A program made the position numbers and the translations under genes. A model generated the notes under the pieces. It was not told where the DNA came from. It did not search any database and was given only the letters and a program-made list of their open reading frames with translations. DNA of 64,000 bases from Welwitschia mirabilis (lineage: Eukaryota; Gnetophyta; Gnetopsida; Welwitschiales): positions 219,347,961-219,411,960 of the forward strand of contig JBOZIK010000001.1 of NCBI GenBank assembly GCA_051453625.1, written 5' to 3'. Of this stretch, positions 45,511 to 58,318 are shown piece after piece; the first letter of the stretch is position 1; each line of letters opens with the position of its first letter.

Positions 45511-45979
45511 TGAGTGTAGGAACAAGGTAAGTATTCCTAGAAAAATTAAGATAAGAATTACAGGGTATTAATGATGAGGAATAAGGTTCACAATGGATGG
45601 TAAAAAAAATAGGATCATACTCTTTGTATTCAAAGCAAGGGTTCTTAAAATTAGAGTTATAAAGAGGTTGATCTACATGTCAAGGGAATTATAGATGTTA
45701 AAGATAATATGTAAAGGTTTTTCTAGTATCAAAAGAATCTTGTAATCTAAAACAACAATGATTATCATTTGAGAAAATGTAGAGGGTATTAACAAGATGT
45801 TTAGATATTTAACTATTCAAGTTAAAGGTAATTTGTTATAGTTTTCTTAGGTTGAAAGTAATCTCTTATGTTTTGTCTAGTCTAAATGTGACTAGAAAAA
45901 TTATAGAGATCTTCACATCTCCCATACAAAGACATACTTTTAACATTAGGCTCTATCTTAATTTCAAACAGCATTTCCT

Positions 45980-46895
45980 ATAGTTTACCTAAGTTACTTT
46001 AGTCTTTTATAGCCTTTCATACTCATGGGAAGTTAGAATAAACATGCTCAAGATTCATAAAATAAAATAATAGACATGCTTAAGATTCATAAAATAAAAT
46101 AGCTACAACTAAAGACTAAACTTAAAGGACTAACTTAGTTATTAAAATAACTCAATAATGTAGTTTCATTTAAGCATTAAAAGTATGAGGTTAATTACAA
46201 CTCAAAATTAAGAATAAGTAATTACTAATTTATTAAAAAAAGAAGAATTACACTAGATTGTAAAGAATTCTCTACTTTAATGATTTTATCAATAATGTTT
46301 CTTTTAATAAAAGATTCTTGACACTTTTTATAGGTAACTATAGTATTGGGGTGATTGAAATATTTGGGTTTTAGTATTAGGTGGGTAGTTATAATTCTTT
46401 GTTATGTAGTAGTTAATAGCTTAATTAAATCTTATGTCTTAAAGTATTTAATGGAGATTATTGTTATGAGTTAAATACTTCATCTTTGAGTCGTGATTCC
46501 TCTACCAACTAGTGTTATTACCATGTGTCTCTAGCATCACTGCCACATGCCACTCTAGATAACAATTATTTTTGAGCTAGTAATTAATTAAGACCACAAC
46601 TAGAATTTAATTACTTTTTCATGATGATTTTCAAATGTACATTTAAAATCAAGTTTCATTATATGACTAGCCCTACCATATAGGTCAATAACAAAATCTA
46701 TGTTTTTTGCTTATGCAACTTCAATTTGAATGCCACTAAATTTATAAAAGTGTCATGAGAAAATGAATAAGATTAAGTACACATAGGAAATAATCAAATA
46801 CATATTTTTATGATTAGATTAGTTAAACTAATGTTTTTGCTGTGATAAATTGGCTTCATATGCTTAAGATAGGTTTCAATTTTTACATGTTAACA
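45980..46895 (-). repeat. E3 5' LTR (right), truncated
   Basis: Aligns with 41590-42562: 'ctttagtcttttatagcctttca' type sequence at 45998 against 41604, 'gtcgtgattcctctacca' (46493) against 'ccatgatgtctctacca' (42141), 'catcactgccacatgccact' (46534) against 'catcactaccacatgccact' (42189), and the end 'tttttacatgttaaca'. About 400 bp of the PBS-proximal side are missing. A TATA-like element lies on the reverse strand at 46324-46334. Confidence 0.7.
46324..46334 (-). promoter_or_regulatory. TATA box of E3 5' LTR
   Basis: The reverse strand reads CCTATAAAAAG, at the position conserved in all four LTRs of this family. Confidence 0.5.
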
Positions 46896-47171
46896 TTGAA
46901 TATCAATAGAATTCTAAGCATTTTCTCCTTTATAAATTTAAGAGGAACATGTTCTTTCTTAAAGAAATTAATGTCAAAACCATATCTTCATAAGGTGGGC
47001 ATGAAATATTCATACCAGTCTTTTCAACTCTAATCATTCCAAAGTGTAACCTATACATTTTTAATCATTTTAACTATTGAGATAAGTGTGAAGAAGTCTA
47101 ACAAGATCTACAAATTACCCTTTTAATTTTTCATATCTAATATAATGGGAAGGAGATTTAACAAGGTTTAA

Positions 47172-47525
47172 GGTATAGTTGATATTCAAAAGGATCTTTC
47201 TTACATCCATAGCTAAATAATGGATCTATGATTTAAAAAAGAAAAAACATATTAAATTGAAATGAAAAGTGAGAATAAAAAAATTAAAATGGTATAATCA
47301 ATTTAAGAAAGAATCTTACTCAGATCCATAAGTCAAAAAATCTATCTAAATATGAATGATCTAAAAAATATGTCACCAACAAAAAAAAAAAAAGAGTTAT
47401 ACTAGAGAGGTATAGTTAATTTGAAAGAGATCTTACTTATATCTATAATTTGAATGATCTATCAAATGGTTAAAATATGAAAAACTAACAAATATAATCC
47501 CATTAAATGACAGTAATAATTACAT
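47172..47525. repeat. 118-bp tandem repeat, three copies
   Basis: Units begin with 'ggtatagtt/ggtataatc' at 47172, 47291 and 47409 (spacing 119 and 118). Each continues 'aatt..gaaagagatctta' and 'atcta/atccata', then 'gatcta'. They differ from one another by about a quarter, so the array is old. A13 lies at 47381-47393 in the second unit. Tandem repeats of this size are common in 3' parts of Tat/Ogre-type elements, but the owner here is unknown. Confidence 0.7.
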
Positions 47526-47796
47526 GCATAAAGGAAAATAAAGTAATTTTGTTTAGAAATTTTTATATGGACATGGTAAATTTAATGAAAAAGGGCTTAA
47601 ATCATTAAAGATCAAGTGAAAACTTTGTCAATTTTAAGTATCTCTCCTAGTTTAGGTAATTATTTTTCCCTATTTAAGGATATAATTCTATGTTTCAAAG
47701 AGTAGTAAAAGGACATATTATAAATTACCTCATTGAGGTATCCAACTCATTGGTTCATTTCACTTACCTCAATTACATAGCCTCCTAAGAAAGAGT

Positions 47797-48180
47797 ATGA
47801 TGTAATGTTGGTAACACACCTGTATCTTAGACTTGGTAAATTTTAATTTATTATACTTATAACGTCTTATTAAATTAATGATAAAATCCAAGTAGATTTT
47901 ACCATTGTGTCTCTACTCTTCTCCTAATACACCCTTAATTACTAAGGCGTACATGGGAATTTGGATGTTAGGATTGCTAGGATATTTTTACTTAATAAGG
48001 GCATAACTTCCCATATGGATCAAACTACATAGTTATAATAGTTAAATACTTGAAAATAAGCCTAACGAGTAGCATACCCTTACTTGAATTAATGCTTATA
48101 CAAGGCTCTCCATGTAACACTAACCAAACTATAGTACTAGTTAAAAATGTAATGTCATTAAGAAGTAGATAATTTCCAAT
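47797..48180 (+). mobile_element. Possible start of a gypsy LTR (decayed)
   Basis: 'aagaaagagtatga' resembles a PPT and is followed by 'tgtaatgttggtaacacacc' and 'gtatcttagacttggtaaa', similar to the TGTAACACC...GTATC...GGACTCGGTAAA openings of plant gypsy LTRs after CG decay. No partner LTR was found and the end is unknown. Confidence 0.3.
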
Positions 48181-51100
48181 TTTAAACCTTAAATAATATT
48201 AAAAATTTTACATTGGTAGTGAGTATAAAAAAGGAAGATTTAAAAAGTCAAAAAAGGGACTTATCTTTAATATAATTAATTTAACTAGATATTTCTTAAC
48301 ATTCCAAACTTAATTTAATCCATTTAGCTTATAAATCAAACATGGTCTAAGTTAAGAAATAAAATTAAGTGGATAGTTATTCAATTTTAACTTAATTTAA
48401 TATAACAAATGTGGATTTTAATGGATTTATGATGGCTAACAGAATACCAAAAAACTCAAAAATATGTCAAAAAGTATAAAGAGGTACTAAAGATTTATGT
48501 GCATAGGAGTGAGTTAAAAGTTTGGCAAAAAATTACATGGCCCCCAAAAATGATTGAAACACTTATCATAAATCAAATATCCATAGGTTCAATACCAAAT
48601 CTCCATAAAATTGTGTGAATTGACATGTGCAATGGAAGATACAAAGTGATAACACAAAAGTATAAGAAATCACATGTATGCAAATGTAGTTCTTAGGTTC
48701 AATCATACCAAGTAAATGTTTAAGAAAAGAATATTTGTTAAAGTAATTATGGGCATTAACGTTTATCACTTATTTCAATAATAATATTAAAAAAAAGATT
48801 CACTGATTAGTACCTTTAATGCCACATACAATGAAAATAGTTATGTTACTTTAAACATTAGCACAAATGGCTTTCCATTTTATGTAGTTTAGTTATCTCC
48901 ATTATTTAGCATGACTGTGAGAATTTAATATGGAGTAGTTATCAAAACAAAATATTTGAACTAAAATTAACTAGAAATATAAAAATATAAAGAATTTTTT
49001 GAAAAGTGGAAAGAGCATCATAAGTGCTATTAGCTACTATAACAATGTTGGTGATAGCATTAATAGTATCTACAATAGGTTCAATTATGCTCTAACCAAG
49101 CCTTACAAAGGTATTGATATCAAATGGAAATATATTCATTTTATCAAAGATTAAATGATGAGCTTAGTAAAATTATCAAATGATATTATACCTAAAAATC
49201 CTTATGAATCAAGAGTTATAAAGTCTAGAAAATCAAAAACATGATTATAAAATTATGTATGACTAATATAGCTCCTTTTATGAAGTGAGTAGGAAAATGT
49301 TTCCTTGGATAATGTCAAATTAAAAGCTATAAGAGGAATCATTCAATGAAGGAAAAAGATAGATAACTATGGAGCCTTATTAATCTAAGTGAAGATACAA
49401 ATCACCTTTCAAGCAAGTATTTTACTTTTCCTCTTTAATCATCAATTAAGTTAGAGATCTAGATATGGTAAAAGAAAACTATATAGTAGTTAACTATAAA
49501 TATTTTTAATTTTTATATCTCTTTCATAAGGGATTTAATAGAATAAGCCTAACTTACACCTAGTTTCAATATTCTTTTTCATAAAATATGGCTTTAAGGA
49601 ATTAAGGACTTGATTTAAAACCTGTAGAATAAAAACAAATTAAAAGTTCCTTGAAATAATACTTTTTCCAAGCTAAAAGGCATTACTTATAATAATGGTT
49701 ACATTTACAATCTACATTTCATAGGCATTCTCAATAAAAAACTTAAATGTGTTACTAGGATCTTAATATTCATTAATATTAAGCCTTTTATATGCTAATT
49801 TCCTATTATAAGAATTGTAAAAATGGGGGATATATAGATATGCTATTACTATATTCTAGATACAGAATTTGATTTATATGTCTAAGTTATGAATGACTTA
49901 AACAATGAAGCTTTTCATCCTTAGCACTCTTAACTAGAACATGCCAATGATTACTCTTTTTTTTATTTTTTTTTATTTTTTTTATTTTTTTTATAGATTA
50001 CTTTCTAAACAGAGGAAGCATTGTCAAGATTAAATAAAAAGTTGTAAAAGAAACCTTTAGTTTGTAGCTCTTACAAAGAAATTGAAAATCCTATAAACAA
50101 ATTATAAGCTACTTTTTAAAATTTATCTTGAATAAGATACTTATTATTTCCTTGTTTTTACATGTAAAACCTACAAAAAAAAACTTAAGAAAAAATATAA
50201 ACAACATTGTAAGAAAATCCTATATCTCATAAATAAATCTATGTACCAAATAAAATACTATATTTAATAAATAAAATACATAAAGTAATAAATTTTAGAG
50301 AAAGGATTATGCAAAATCCATCAAAAATCATGCAAATGTAAGTAAGAAACATGTAAACTTCCTACAAGATTTAAGGATCCTAACCTAAGCCCTAGTACAA
50401 CATGTAAAAGCTACATTAATCAACAAAGATCAAGAGTAATATTTCAAAAATATGATTTTATTTTTCCTAATTAGTTTAAACTCTTAAGCTTGCTTTTATA
50501 GAATCTAGGGTTTTATTTTTTCCTAGGAATAGTACCATGATCTAGCTTATTAGCACCCTTACAAAACCAACATGTTGTCATAGTAAATGATCAAATTATA
50601 TAAGAAGAAGAAAAATATTATTATCATTATCATTACAGATGACTAACTATCTAGTATTGAAAATTAGTTGAATAACAAATGGATATATCTATACTAGTCC
50701 ACTTATGATCTATTTGTATGTTGACTTAAATCTAATGTGTAATTCTAAATACATAATAAGAATGATTTATAAACCACTTAATCAAGGAAAATGATATATG
50801 TCTCTAGTATAAAAGCATAACAAAGTTAAAGATAAGTTTGAGAAAACCTTACTTATTTAATAAAATTATTTTTTCATACTATAGATGGAGCTAGGAGGAT
50901 GACGAAACTAAAAAAATAACTATACATTATGTAACATATGTATTGAGAACCATGATTAAATCTTATTATAAAGAGTTCATAGAATTAATTATGGTGAATT
51001 CATAGCATGAAAAATTACCTAAATTCATGAAGGTAATTCACTCATATTCCTTTTTTTTATAATTATTTTATGATCTAATATAATACATCCTTTATCTTAA

Positions 51101-54100
51101 AATAAATTCAATTATAAACTAGATTTGATTGATATCATGATGATTAAGTTATTTGAATGATTTAAAATTGATATAATAATTTAGATATAAGAAATAATTA
51201 ATCTCTATGATTAGTTACTAGATTATATAACTCATTATTAAATCTTTTAATTAATTAATATAATTAAGCCAAAATATTAGGTGAAAAATAAAATTGTAAA
51301 AGTAAAATATTTCTTATTTTATATAGTACTGCCAACTATTTTTTAACATTTCAATAAGCACTTTTTTTAAAAATATAAGATAAAGTAAATTTTATATTTC
51401 AACTTTATCCTATCTTGTTAAATAAGCATTCTTTTACTTTAGATTGATTCATCTTAAAATATATCTCAATCATCCATCTATAATAGGAATAAACAATATA
51501 GGTTCACCCTTATATATAAATGGAAATCATCATTCTAACATTTTCTCATAAACTTGGTTGTATGTATCTTGTTGTCTTATTATACTAAAAGATTTATTCT
51601 TGCTATTCATTCTTTTTTATAATAGATCAACTCTGCTAATTTTCCTACTTATGCCATATTTAATTTCTACAAAAATGCCTTAACCTCTAAATAAAATGTT
51701 TAGAAGGATTAGATTGTTATTATGGAGGGGTATTTTATGAAGTTTTGTAATAGCATGATACTATGTTATTAAAGAGAATAGAATGAAAAATAATGGATAG
51801 TCCCTCTTTAAGATAAAGAAAACTTAGTTTTCTTATGAGATGAAAAAGTTATACAAGAACATGTAGCTAGCTTATGAAGAGAAACCTAAATAAGAATTAA
51901 GAGAAGAAGAATAGGTTAAACTAAAACTCTTCACTAGGGTAAGGATAATTAAAATTTTTATTACTTCTTTGTTAATATCTAGATATTTATATTTGTTTAA
52001 TTTAGATTTTCATTCCTTTATTTTAGATAAAGATTTAGCTAGGCTTTGTGATAATCTAAATGTAGAGTATGTCCCAATAATAAAGAAGCTCTACAACATA
52101 GGATTTTATTTAATAATTAATTAGCTTTATTTAAATTCATTGAATATGTCATATGAAGAAAGACTTATGCTAAGTATTTCATGGCATATTTGCATGATCA
52201 TTAAGTTCTTAAGAAAATCCTATAAATCATAAATGCTTTGCATAAAACACATTCTAGTATAGTTGGAAGTTAACCTGAATGTTTTAATCTGTTAAAGGAA
52301 CTAGGCTTAAAGTTATAAAATTGATTTATTAAAGTATTATTGGTTTTTTCCATTTAAGTAATTGACATGATAATAATGAAAAAAAATAATGCAAGATAGA
52401 TGTCAATGCAATGCTAATGAATGAGATGTAAATGAAATAACTCTAAGTAATAGATCTACTTGAGTACTGATATACTATCGTTAAGATTAGCCCTTATGAC
52501 ATAAATTAATTAGGAAATACTGTTACTATGTCTTAGCTAACATAGGCAATAAGGCACATCAAATAGACTATAATGGAATGTAACTATTATAGTTATGAAA
52601 ATTCAATATGGAATGAAATTCAAGTATAAACTAATAGTATCAACCTCTTAAAGGTTGTGCTTATGACCTAGATCAACTATGAAACTATCATGAAATTATA
52701 ATCAACATAAATGATAAGGTAGATGCATATTATATAAATAAAATGACCTTATCCACTTATAAAAAAGTAACAAATTAATGGAGGATACATAGTCCAACAC
52801 CAATAAATACTTCTCTTTATAGTTAGGATGGGCTTATTACCATTTGATCTCTAGTCATAAGACTTTTAAGTATAAAATGTGGCCTTAGAAATAAGGGTAA
52901 GAGAGTATTTATTTGTTTTTACATAGAAGTTTATAAACACCAAAACCTAATGGCTTAGACAAAACTCTACTAACTCAAAGGGGTGCATGACCCTATTACA
53001 AAATCAGATTTACCTATTACTTAAAAATAGATTTTGTTCTAATTATCATCTAGATGACCATGGGATGATATTACATCATAAAAGATGACATTAGCTTTTA
53101 GCTTTAGTCAAATTTAGCATTCTTATTAGCTTCTAATATGCTATCATCCTAGGACTGACATTTAGATGACTCTGGGAACATCATCCTTCTGAATTCTCCG
53201 ATTAAGTGAAATCAACTTTCTAGATTATTAGAATTCTCCTCAGAATGCTAAGTACTAGAATTCACTTGAAATGCCTTTAAATATGCTAAACATTCTAATG
53301 ATCATTCTATTGATCCATAATTATTGAAACTACACTTAATTCTGTTTCAATGTCCTAAAAAAATACTCAAAATACCCCATCAAATACATATAATTTGGCA
53401 TCACAAGATATCCTCTTACTTAGCCTTATCAATCCCTCACAAAATAAGTGAACAACTTCAAATTGTGAGTTAAATAAACTAAGATAAATAGTAATTAGAA
53501 AAACATAAATTTAGTTTAAAAAAGATCATCATGAAGGATTAAATATCAAAGTTTGATGAACTAGACATATTACCTTAGTAAAATATGTGATCATGCTATT
53601 TTCTTGTATGTTGTTTAGATAATTATGAGGACAACAGACTTCAAAATTTAGACTGAAAAATGAATTGCTTGTGATCATGATCATCATAAAATATGATCAT
53701 AGAATTTGCAAACTGCATTAGTTCCTCATGTAAAACATTTAGCACATCAAAAAAAAGAAAATATATGTTATATTAAAAAGTCATTAAAAACTATAACCAT
53801 TTAAACTTAGATAAATGATATGCATGCCTAATCAAGAATAGTAATAACTTAAAATGATGTATATAAATCAACCAATGAGTTCTAATCCTAATCTAAAAAA
53901 AGGGTAAATATGTTAACAATAATTTTAACATTACTCCCTACATAGTGATATAGTAAAGTCCTCATGAGAGCTCATAAGTGAAAGTGAAGAAGAGAACACT
54001 CTTCTTTATTAGAAAAGAATGCACTAAGAGCTACTAAAATGTTGGAGGTAGAGGCCTACTAAACAAATTTCATAATGCATATCATACAAATAATATAAAA

Positions 54101-54348
54101 TTATAATTAGATCAACACATCACATATATGTATCATGAAAGCTTAAGATGAAAACTATTGGCTCAAAAATGTCTCAAGTATATCTCTTATCCTTCACATG
54201 TGAATCAATACATCCTACATTACATTAACATAATACGAAAAAGATAATAATGGATTTTAAGTATCATCCACCTATCATCTTAACAACTAGGTGGATGACA
54301 GACCTCTAAGAAAGATTGGTAGAAATTGAAGTCCAAATAAGATAAGAA
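48181..54348. other. Unassigned, strongly decayed intergenic DNA
   Basis: About 6 kb with no recognised coding motif on either strand. Landmarks: a T-rich run with period 9-11 (about 49949-49995), a reverse-strand TATA-like TTCTATAAAAGCAAGC near 50496-50511 followed by leader-like sequence (possible LTR promoter), and a less decayed stretch at 53040-53440 that has no partner in the window. Confidence 0.45.
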
Positions 54349-55339
54349 TGTTAAGTTATAAATTTTTTAATTTAATGCAAACTAACATTTTCTAGTATAG
54401 CAAAATATTAATCCTTATAAGTTACAAGCAATTGACATTTCTCACTAGGTTAGAAGCAACCTGATAAGTAATCGATTTTCTAAGGGGCCAATAGGATTCA
54501 TAAGGAGTTAATTAGACTCTATATAATAAATTATTAAATCTTCTTATCAAGGGGTCAATTAGATGTTTGATGAATCGACTGTACTTGAGATAAAAATGTT
54601 GTATCTTTTTTCTTAAGGATTTAACTAGATAAAAATGTAGTCGATCAAACCTAAACATATGTAATTAACTAGATCCTAGATGGGGTTGATTAAACTTAAA
54701 GACATGAAACACTCAGATTGACTAGAAGAATATGAGGTCAACCGAATTTAGTGACAGAACTAAATGAAGTCAACTAGATGTTTTAAGGGGTTAACTAGTC
54801 ATGGCAAAAATAGATTTTTCAATCTATTTTTTAGCCATTACCTTTCTTTTTTTATCTGTTATGATTAGATTCACTTATAAAATCCTAAAATTCATCTTCT
54901 ATATAAACCACATCCATTAAAATCATTAGCATCCTTGTGTGATGGACCAAAATTAAAAAAGTATCTTTTTACTATTAGTTCTTTGGTCAATCAGATTACA
55001 CTTCATGACATACTATTGTCATCAAAAAGCATTTTTTTCTAAAGGTTGAGACTAGGCATTTAAAAGTCCAATTGTAAACAGTTACAAAGTAATAACAATC
55101 TAGATCAGTATTAGATAAAAGATGATTGTCGAGAGTGGAGTAGGGGATTTTCTAAATCACATAAATAATGTCTCGAATAATCTTCATTGGTATTTTTTTA
55201 GTTTTAGTTATTTTTCTTTTTAAATCATTTTGTTATTTCATATGCTCAAATTTCTTTAGTATCTAATGCTTTGTAAAGATAGTTCTTCAATTTATTTTAA
55301 AATCCTATTCACCCCTCATTTAGGATTCTAAATTTAACA
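54349..55339 (+). repeat. 5' LTR of copia copy 3
   Basis: Starts TGTTAAGTT and ends TTTAACA directly before the PBS, 991 bp. It aligns with 62421-63552, with many substitutions and indels. It contains a GTCGAC-type motif array (54467-54800, mostly decayed to gttaact/gtcaact) and the TATA box CTATATAAAC at 54899-54908. Confidence 0.9.
54899..54908 (+). promoter_or_regulatory. LTR TATA box, copia copy 3 5' LTR
   Basis: CTATATAAAC, conserved in the 3' LTR near 62993-63003, downstream of the motif array. Confidence 0.65.
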
Positions 55340-55341
55340 TT

Positions 55342-55359
55342 CAGTATTAGAGCAAGGTT
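55342..55359 (+). promoter_or_regulatory. Primer-binding site for initiator-Met tRNA (copia copy 3)
   Basis: CAGTATTAGAGCAAGGTT begins two bases after the LTR. It matches the initiator-Met complement except at the first two bases, one C-to-T change and one further base. Confidence 0.8.
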
Positions 55360-55405
55360 GAGTTATTTATAGATCCTAATAGATATTAACTTCTAAACCC
55401 CAACT

Positions 55406-56700
55406 ATGAGTAATCCTACTGATGACCCATCTACCATAATACCATCCATGTTTAAGGGGATGAACTATGCTTACTAGAAGACTAGAATAAGAATATTCCT
55501 TAGAACCTTAGATGTAGATGTAGGGAAGATTATCTACAATAGATATGTTATGTTCACACTATTCAAAAATGATGGTAATAGAATCACCATAGTTATTGGA
55601 GAATCATGAGGCTAATGGACCCCTATTGTTAAAACCAAGGAAACCTTAGATGTCCATACTATTAATGCTATTTTTTTTATGTAGTTTATGCAAATGAATT
55701 TAAAGGATTGTGAAGTGTAAACATGGCAAGGAAGATTAGGATATACTTGAAATCACTCTCAAAGGAACATCTACTATAAAATAGAAAAATCTATAAATGC
55801 TTATCTCTAAGTTTGAAGATACTTGCATGAAAGAAGAAGAGACTTTACGAGAGTTCTTTTCTAGACTAATAAACCTAGTAAAATCTATGGTAAGTCTAGG
55901 AGAGGAAATGGATAAAGAAAAAGTAGTACAAAAAGTTCTAACATTTCTTCCAAAATGCTTTAAGTAAGAGGTTATGGCTATTAAAGAAAGCAAGAACATT
56001 AATCAAATGGAACTAGAGGAAGTATAAAGTAATCTTCAAACTTATGAGTTAAAATTTTCTAAAGGTCAAAAGAAAAATCAATCATTAAAAAGTATGCAAG
56101 AAGAGTCTAGATTTAAAAAATTAGATGAAGAAATTAATGAAACTGAAATTGCTCTTTTAACAAAAATATTCAAAAAATTCATACACAGAAGAAAGAAAGA
56201 TGTAAACCAAGTAAGGAACTAAAAAGGGATCATTTAAAACTAAGAAGAGATCTAGAAAAAGAAAATAAGATCCCATGCTATGCATGTAAGAATTTTCGAC
56301 ATGATATAAATGAATGTCCAAATAATAGAAGGGACTAGAGGAAGTTCTAGACATCATTCTTCATCACCACTTGGGATAATGTAGATGAAGAAGAAAATAG
56401 TAGCTCAAGTCAAGGATCAGACAGAGATAGAATACTTTCTTTCATGGCAATAGTCCCTCTTATGAAGAACATGTCATACTCAACTAAACCAGATGATCTA
56501 GATCTTATTGAAGAATGTCAAAAGAAGCTAGAAACTACATGACTCTGTATGTAAAAAATTGGCAAAATGAATAAATGAGTTAAATAAGATAGTGAAGGCT
56601 CTAAAGAAAGAAAAGAAAGAGTTGAAAACAAAGTATAAGATGGCTTAAACAGAAAACACTAAGATAACTCAACAGGTAAAAAGCTTATCTAATTTTATAA
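55406..56700 (+). pseudogene. gag: copia copy 3 gag
   Basis: Gag forms the particle and packages the RNA. The frame starts at ATG 55406 (MSNPTDDPS), followed by FKGMNYAY and RIFLRTLDVD, the capsid opening of plant copia. Next come the alpha-helical capsid core (LSKFEDTCMKEEETLREFFS, LVKSMVSLGEEMDKEKVVQK) and a QTYELKF-like end. The zinc knuckle at 56276-56317 reads CYACKNFRHDINEC, with the usual Gly before His changed to Arg. A Lys/Glu-rich coiled coil follows (56500-56700). A second, decayed knuckle (GKTGHSKLFC) lies at about 56860-56900. More than ten stops and several frameshifts are present; stops often stand at expected Trp codons. Confidence 0.9.
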
Positions 56701-57060
56701 ATAAATTTTCAAATAGTTTAAGTAAATTAGAATAGATTGTTAGGATATAAATACTAGTAATGACAAGAAAGGTATTATCCTCATCTCTCAAATACTACAT
56801 AATTAGTTGAATAAGGTAATATGGAAAAATAACTCTATTTCAAAGATTAATTGATATTTTGATGGAAAGACAGGTCATTCAAAATTATTTTGCAATGTTA
56901 GAAAGATAATGCTCTTTAAAGATCTGTCAATACTTTTCCATTTAAATTTATTCCAAGAGGATGTGTACCACAATAGTCCAAATGAACAAAGTGAGTAAGG
57001 GGTGATAATTTGAAATGTTTATTGATCCAAATATCTTTTAAAGTATTAAATAGAACTTGC

Positions 57061-57345
57061 TAGTACATGGATAGTAGTTTTTCTTAGCATTTGATAGGTA
57101 AAAAACCAAGATTCCAACATTTGGATGACTTTGATGGGGGAGAAGTAATGTTTGACAACAATATAAAAGGGAAAATTGAAGGCATTGAAAGCATCAGTGG
57201 AGATAACATGCTTAAAATTAATAAAGTTTTATATGTAAATGGTCTTAAATATAGCTTAATAATTATTACTCATATTTATGATAAAGGTTATAAAGTTATT
57301 TTTGATAGCCAAAATGTAAAGATAGACATAGTAAAATAAATAATG
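57061..57345 (+). pseudogene. copia copy 3 aspartic protease
   Basis: At 57064 the frame reads YMDSSFS, a stop, then HLIGKKPRF. The catalytic D-S/T-G triad has become DSS, so cleavage is lost. The remainder stays open for 82 codons and shows the family strands GKIEGIESI, INKVLYVNGLKYSLI and YDKGYKVIFDS. It lies between the gag coiled coil and the integrase zinc finger, as usual. The same domain in copy 1 (2721-3107) carries a different defect (DSD). Confidence 0.88.
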
Positions 57346-57620
57346 TTCTTCTTAAAGCAAATAAAATAAAGAATGTTTTATATCATTAATTAATCTTTAT
57401 TTACTTGTTATTTTTATTATATAAATCAAGAAGAATTATGACTTAATGATTACGCCATGTAAACTATGACCATCTCAAAACTATCATTAAAAAGAAGATC
57501 ATAAAAGAAATTTCAAAGATTAATATTGATAAACATGGGTTACATGATGCTTGTTAAAAAGGAAAGCAAGTGAGGACTTCTTATATAAATAAAAATGTAT
57601 TCTCCTCAACTATGCCACTT

Positions 57621-57941
57621 AAAATAGTGGGCCCTATTCAAACTAAAAGTATAGGAGAAAAATAATACTTATTGACTATGGTGGATGACTTCTCTTCATT
57701 TACTTATATTTTCTTCTTAGAAAACAAATTTGAAACCTTCAAAAGTTGTGTTAAAATAGTGGGCCCTATTCAAACTAAAAGTATAGGAAAAAAATAATAC
57801 TTCTTGACTATGGTGGATGACTTCTCTTCATTTACTTATATTTTCTTCTTAGAAAACAAATTTAAAACCTTCAAAAGTTGTGTTAAAATAGTGGGCCCTA
57901 TTCAAACTAAAAGTATAGGAAAAAAATAATACTTCTTGACT
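57621..57941. repeat. 132-bp in-frame tandem repeat in integrase
   Basis: GGGCCC recurs at 57629, 57761 and 57893, giving two full units and a third cut by the gap. Units are nearly identical (about four differences in 132). 132 bp is 44 codons, so the frame is kept. Each unit contains the VDDFS catalytic block. Confidence 0.92.
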
Positions 57942-58318
57942 NNNNNNNNNNNNNNNNNNNNNNNNNNNNNNNNNNNNNNNNNNNNNNNNNNNNNNNNNNN
58001 NNNNNNNNNNNNNNNNNNNNNNNNNNNNNNNNNNNNNNNNNNNNNNNNNNNNNNNNNNNNNNNNNNNNNNNNNNNNNNNNNNNNNNNNNNNNNNNNNNNN
58101 NNNNNNNNNNNNNNNNNNNNNNNNNNNNNNNNNNNNNNNNNNNNNNNNNNNNNNNNNNNNNNNNNNNNNNNNNNNNNNNNNNNNNNNNNNNNNNNNNNNN
58201 NNNNNNNNNNNNNNNNNNNNNNNNNNNNNNNNNNNNNNNNNNNNNNNNNNNNNNNNNNNNNNNNNNNNNNNNNNNNNNNNNNNNNNNNNNNNNNNNNNNN
58301 NNNNNNNNNNNNNNNNNN
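57942..58318. other. Assembly gap (377 N)
   Basis: Starts inside the third 132-bp unit, so collapsed or extra repeat copies are likely here. Confidence 0.99.

Larger units (their letters stand above)
41244..46895 (-). mobile_element. E3: Tat/Athila-type gypsy element, reverse strand
   Basis: Two LTRs of the E1 family (41244-42562 and about 45980-46895, the latter truncated at its PBS side) enclose 3.4 kb with a post-capsid gag remnant and non-coding DNA that aligns with the E1 interior. No protease, RT or integrase was found. A purine-rich 'aattagaggtg' (reverse strand, 42563-42573) stands at the PPT position beside the left LTR, giving reverse orientation as in E1. No target duplication was recognised. 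Confidence 0.65.

Noticed and set aside
13046-46895. Four similar LTRs with three interiors read as one tandem array of elements sharing LTRs
   Set aside because: Homology of the two right-hand (5') LTRs stops at tgtaaaca/tgttaaca, while the two left-hand (3') LTRs run on into shared interior sequence. Two separate two-LTR elements plus an older split one fit better.
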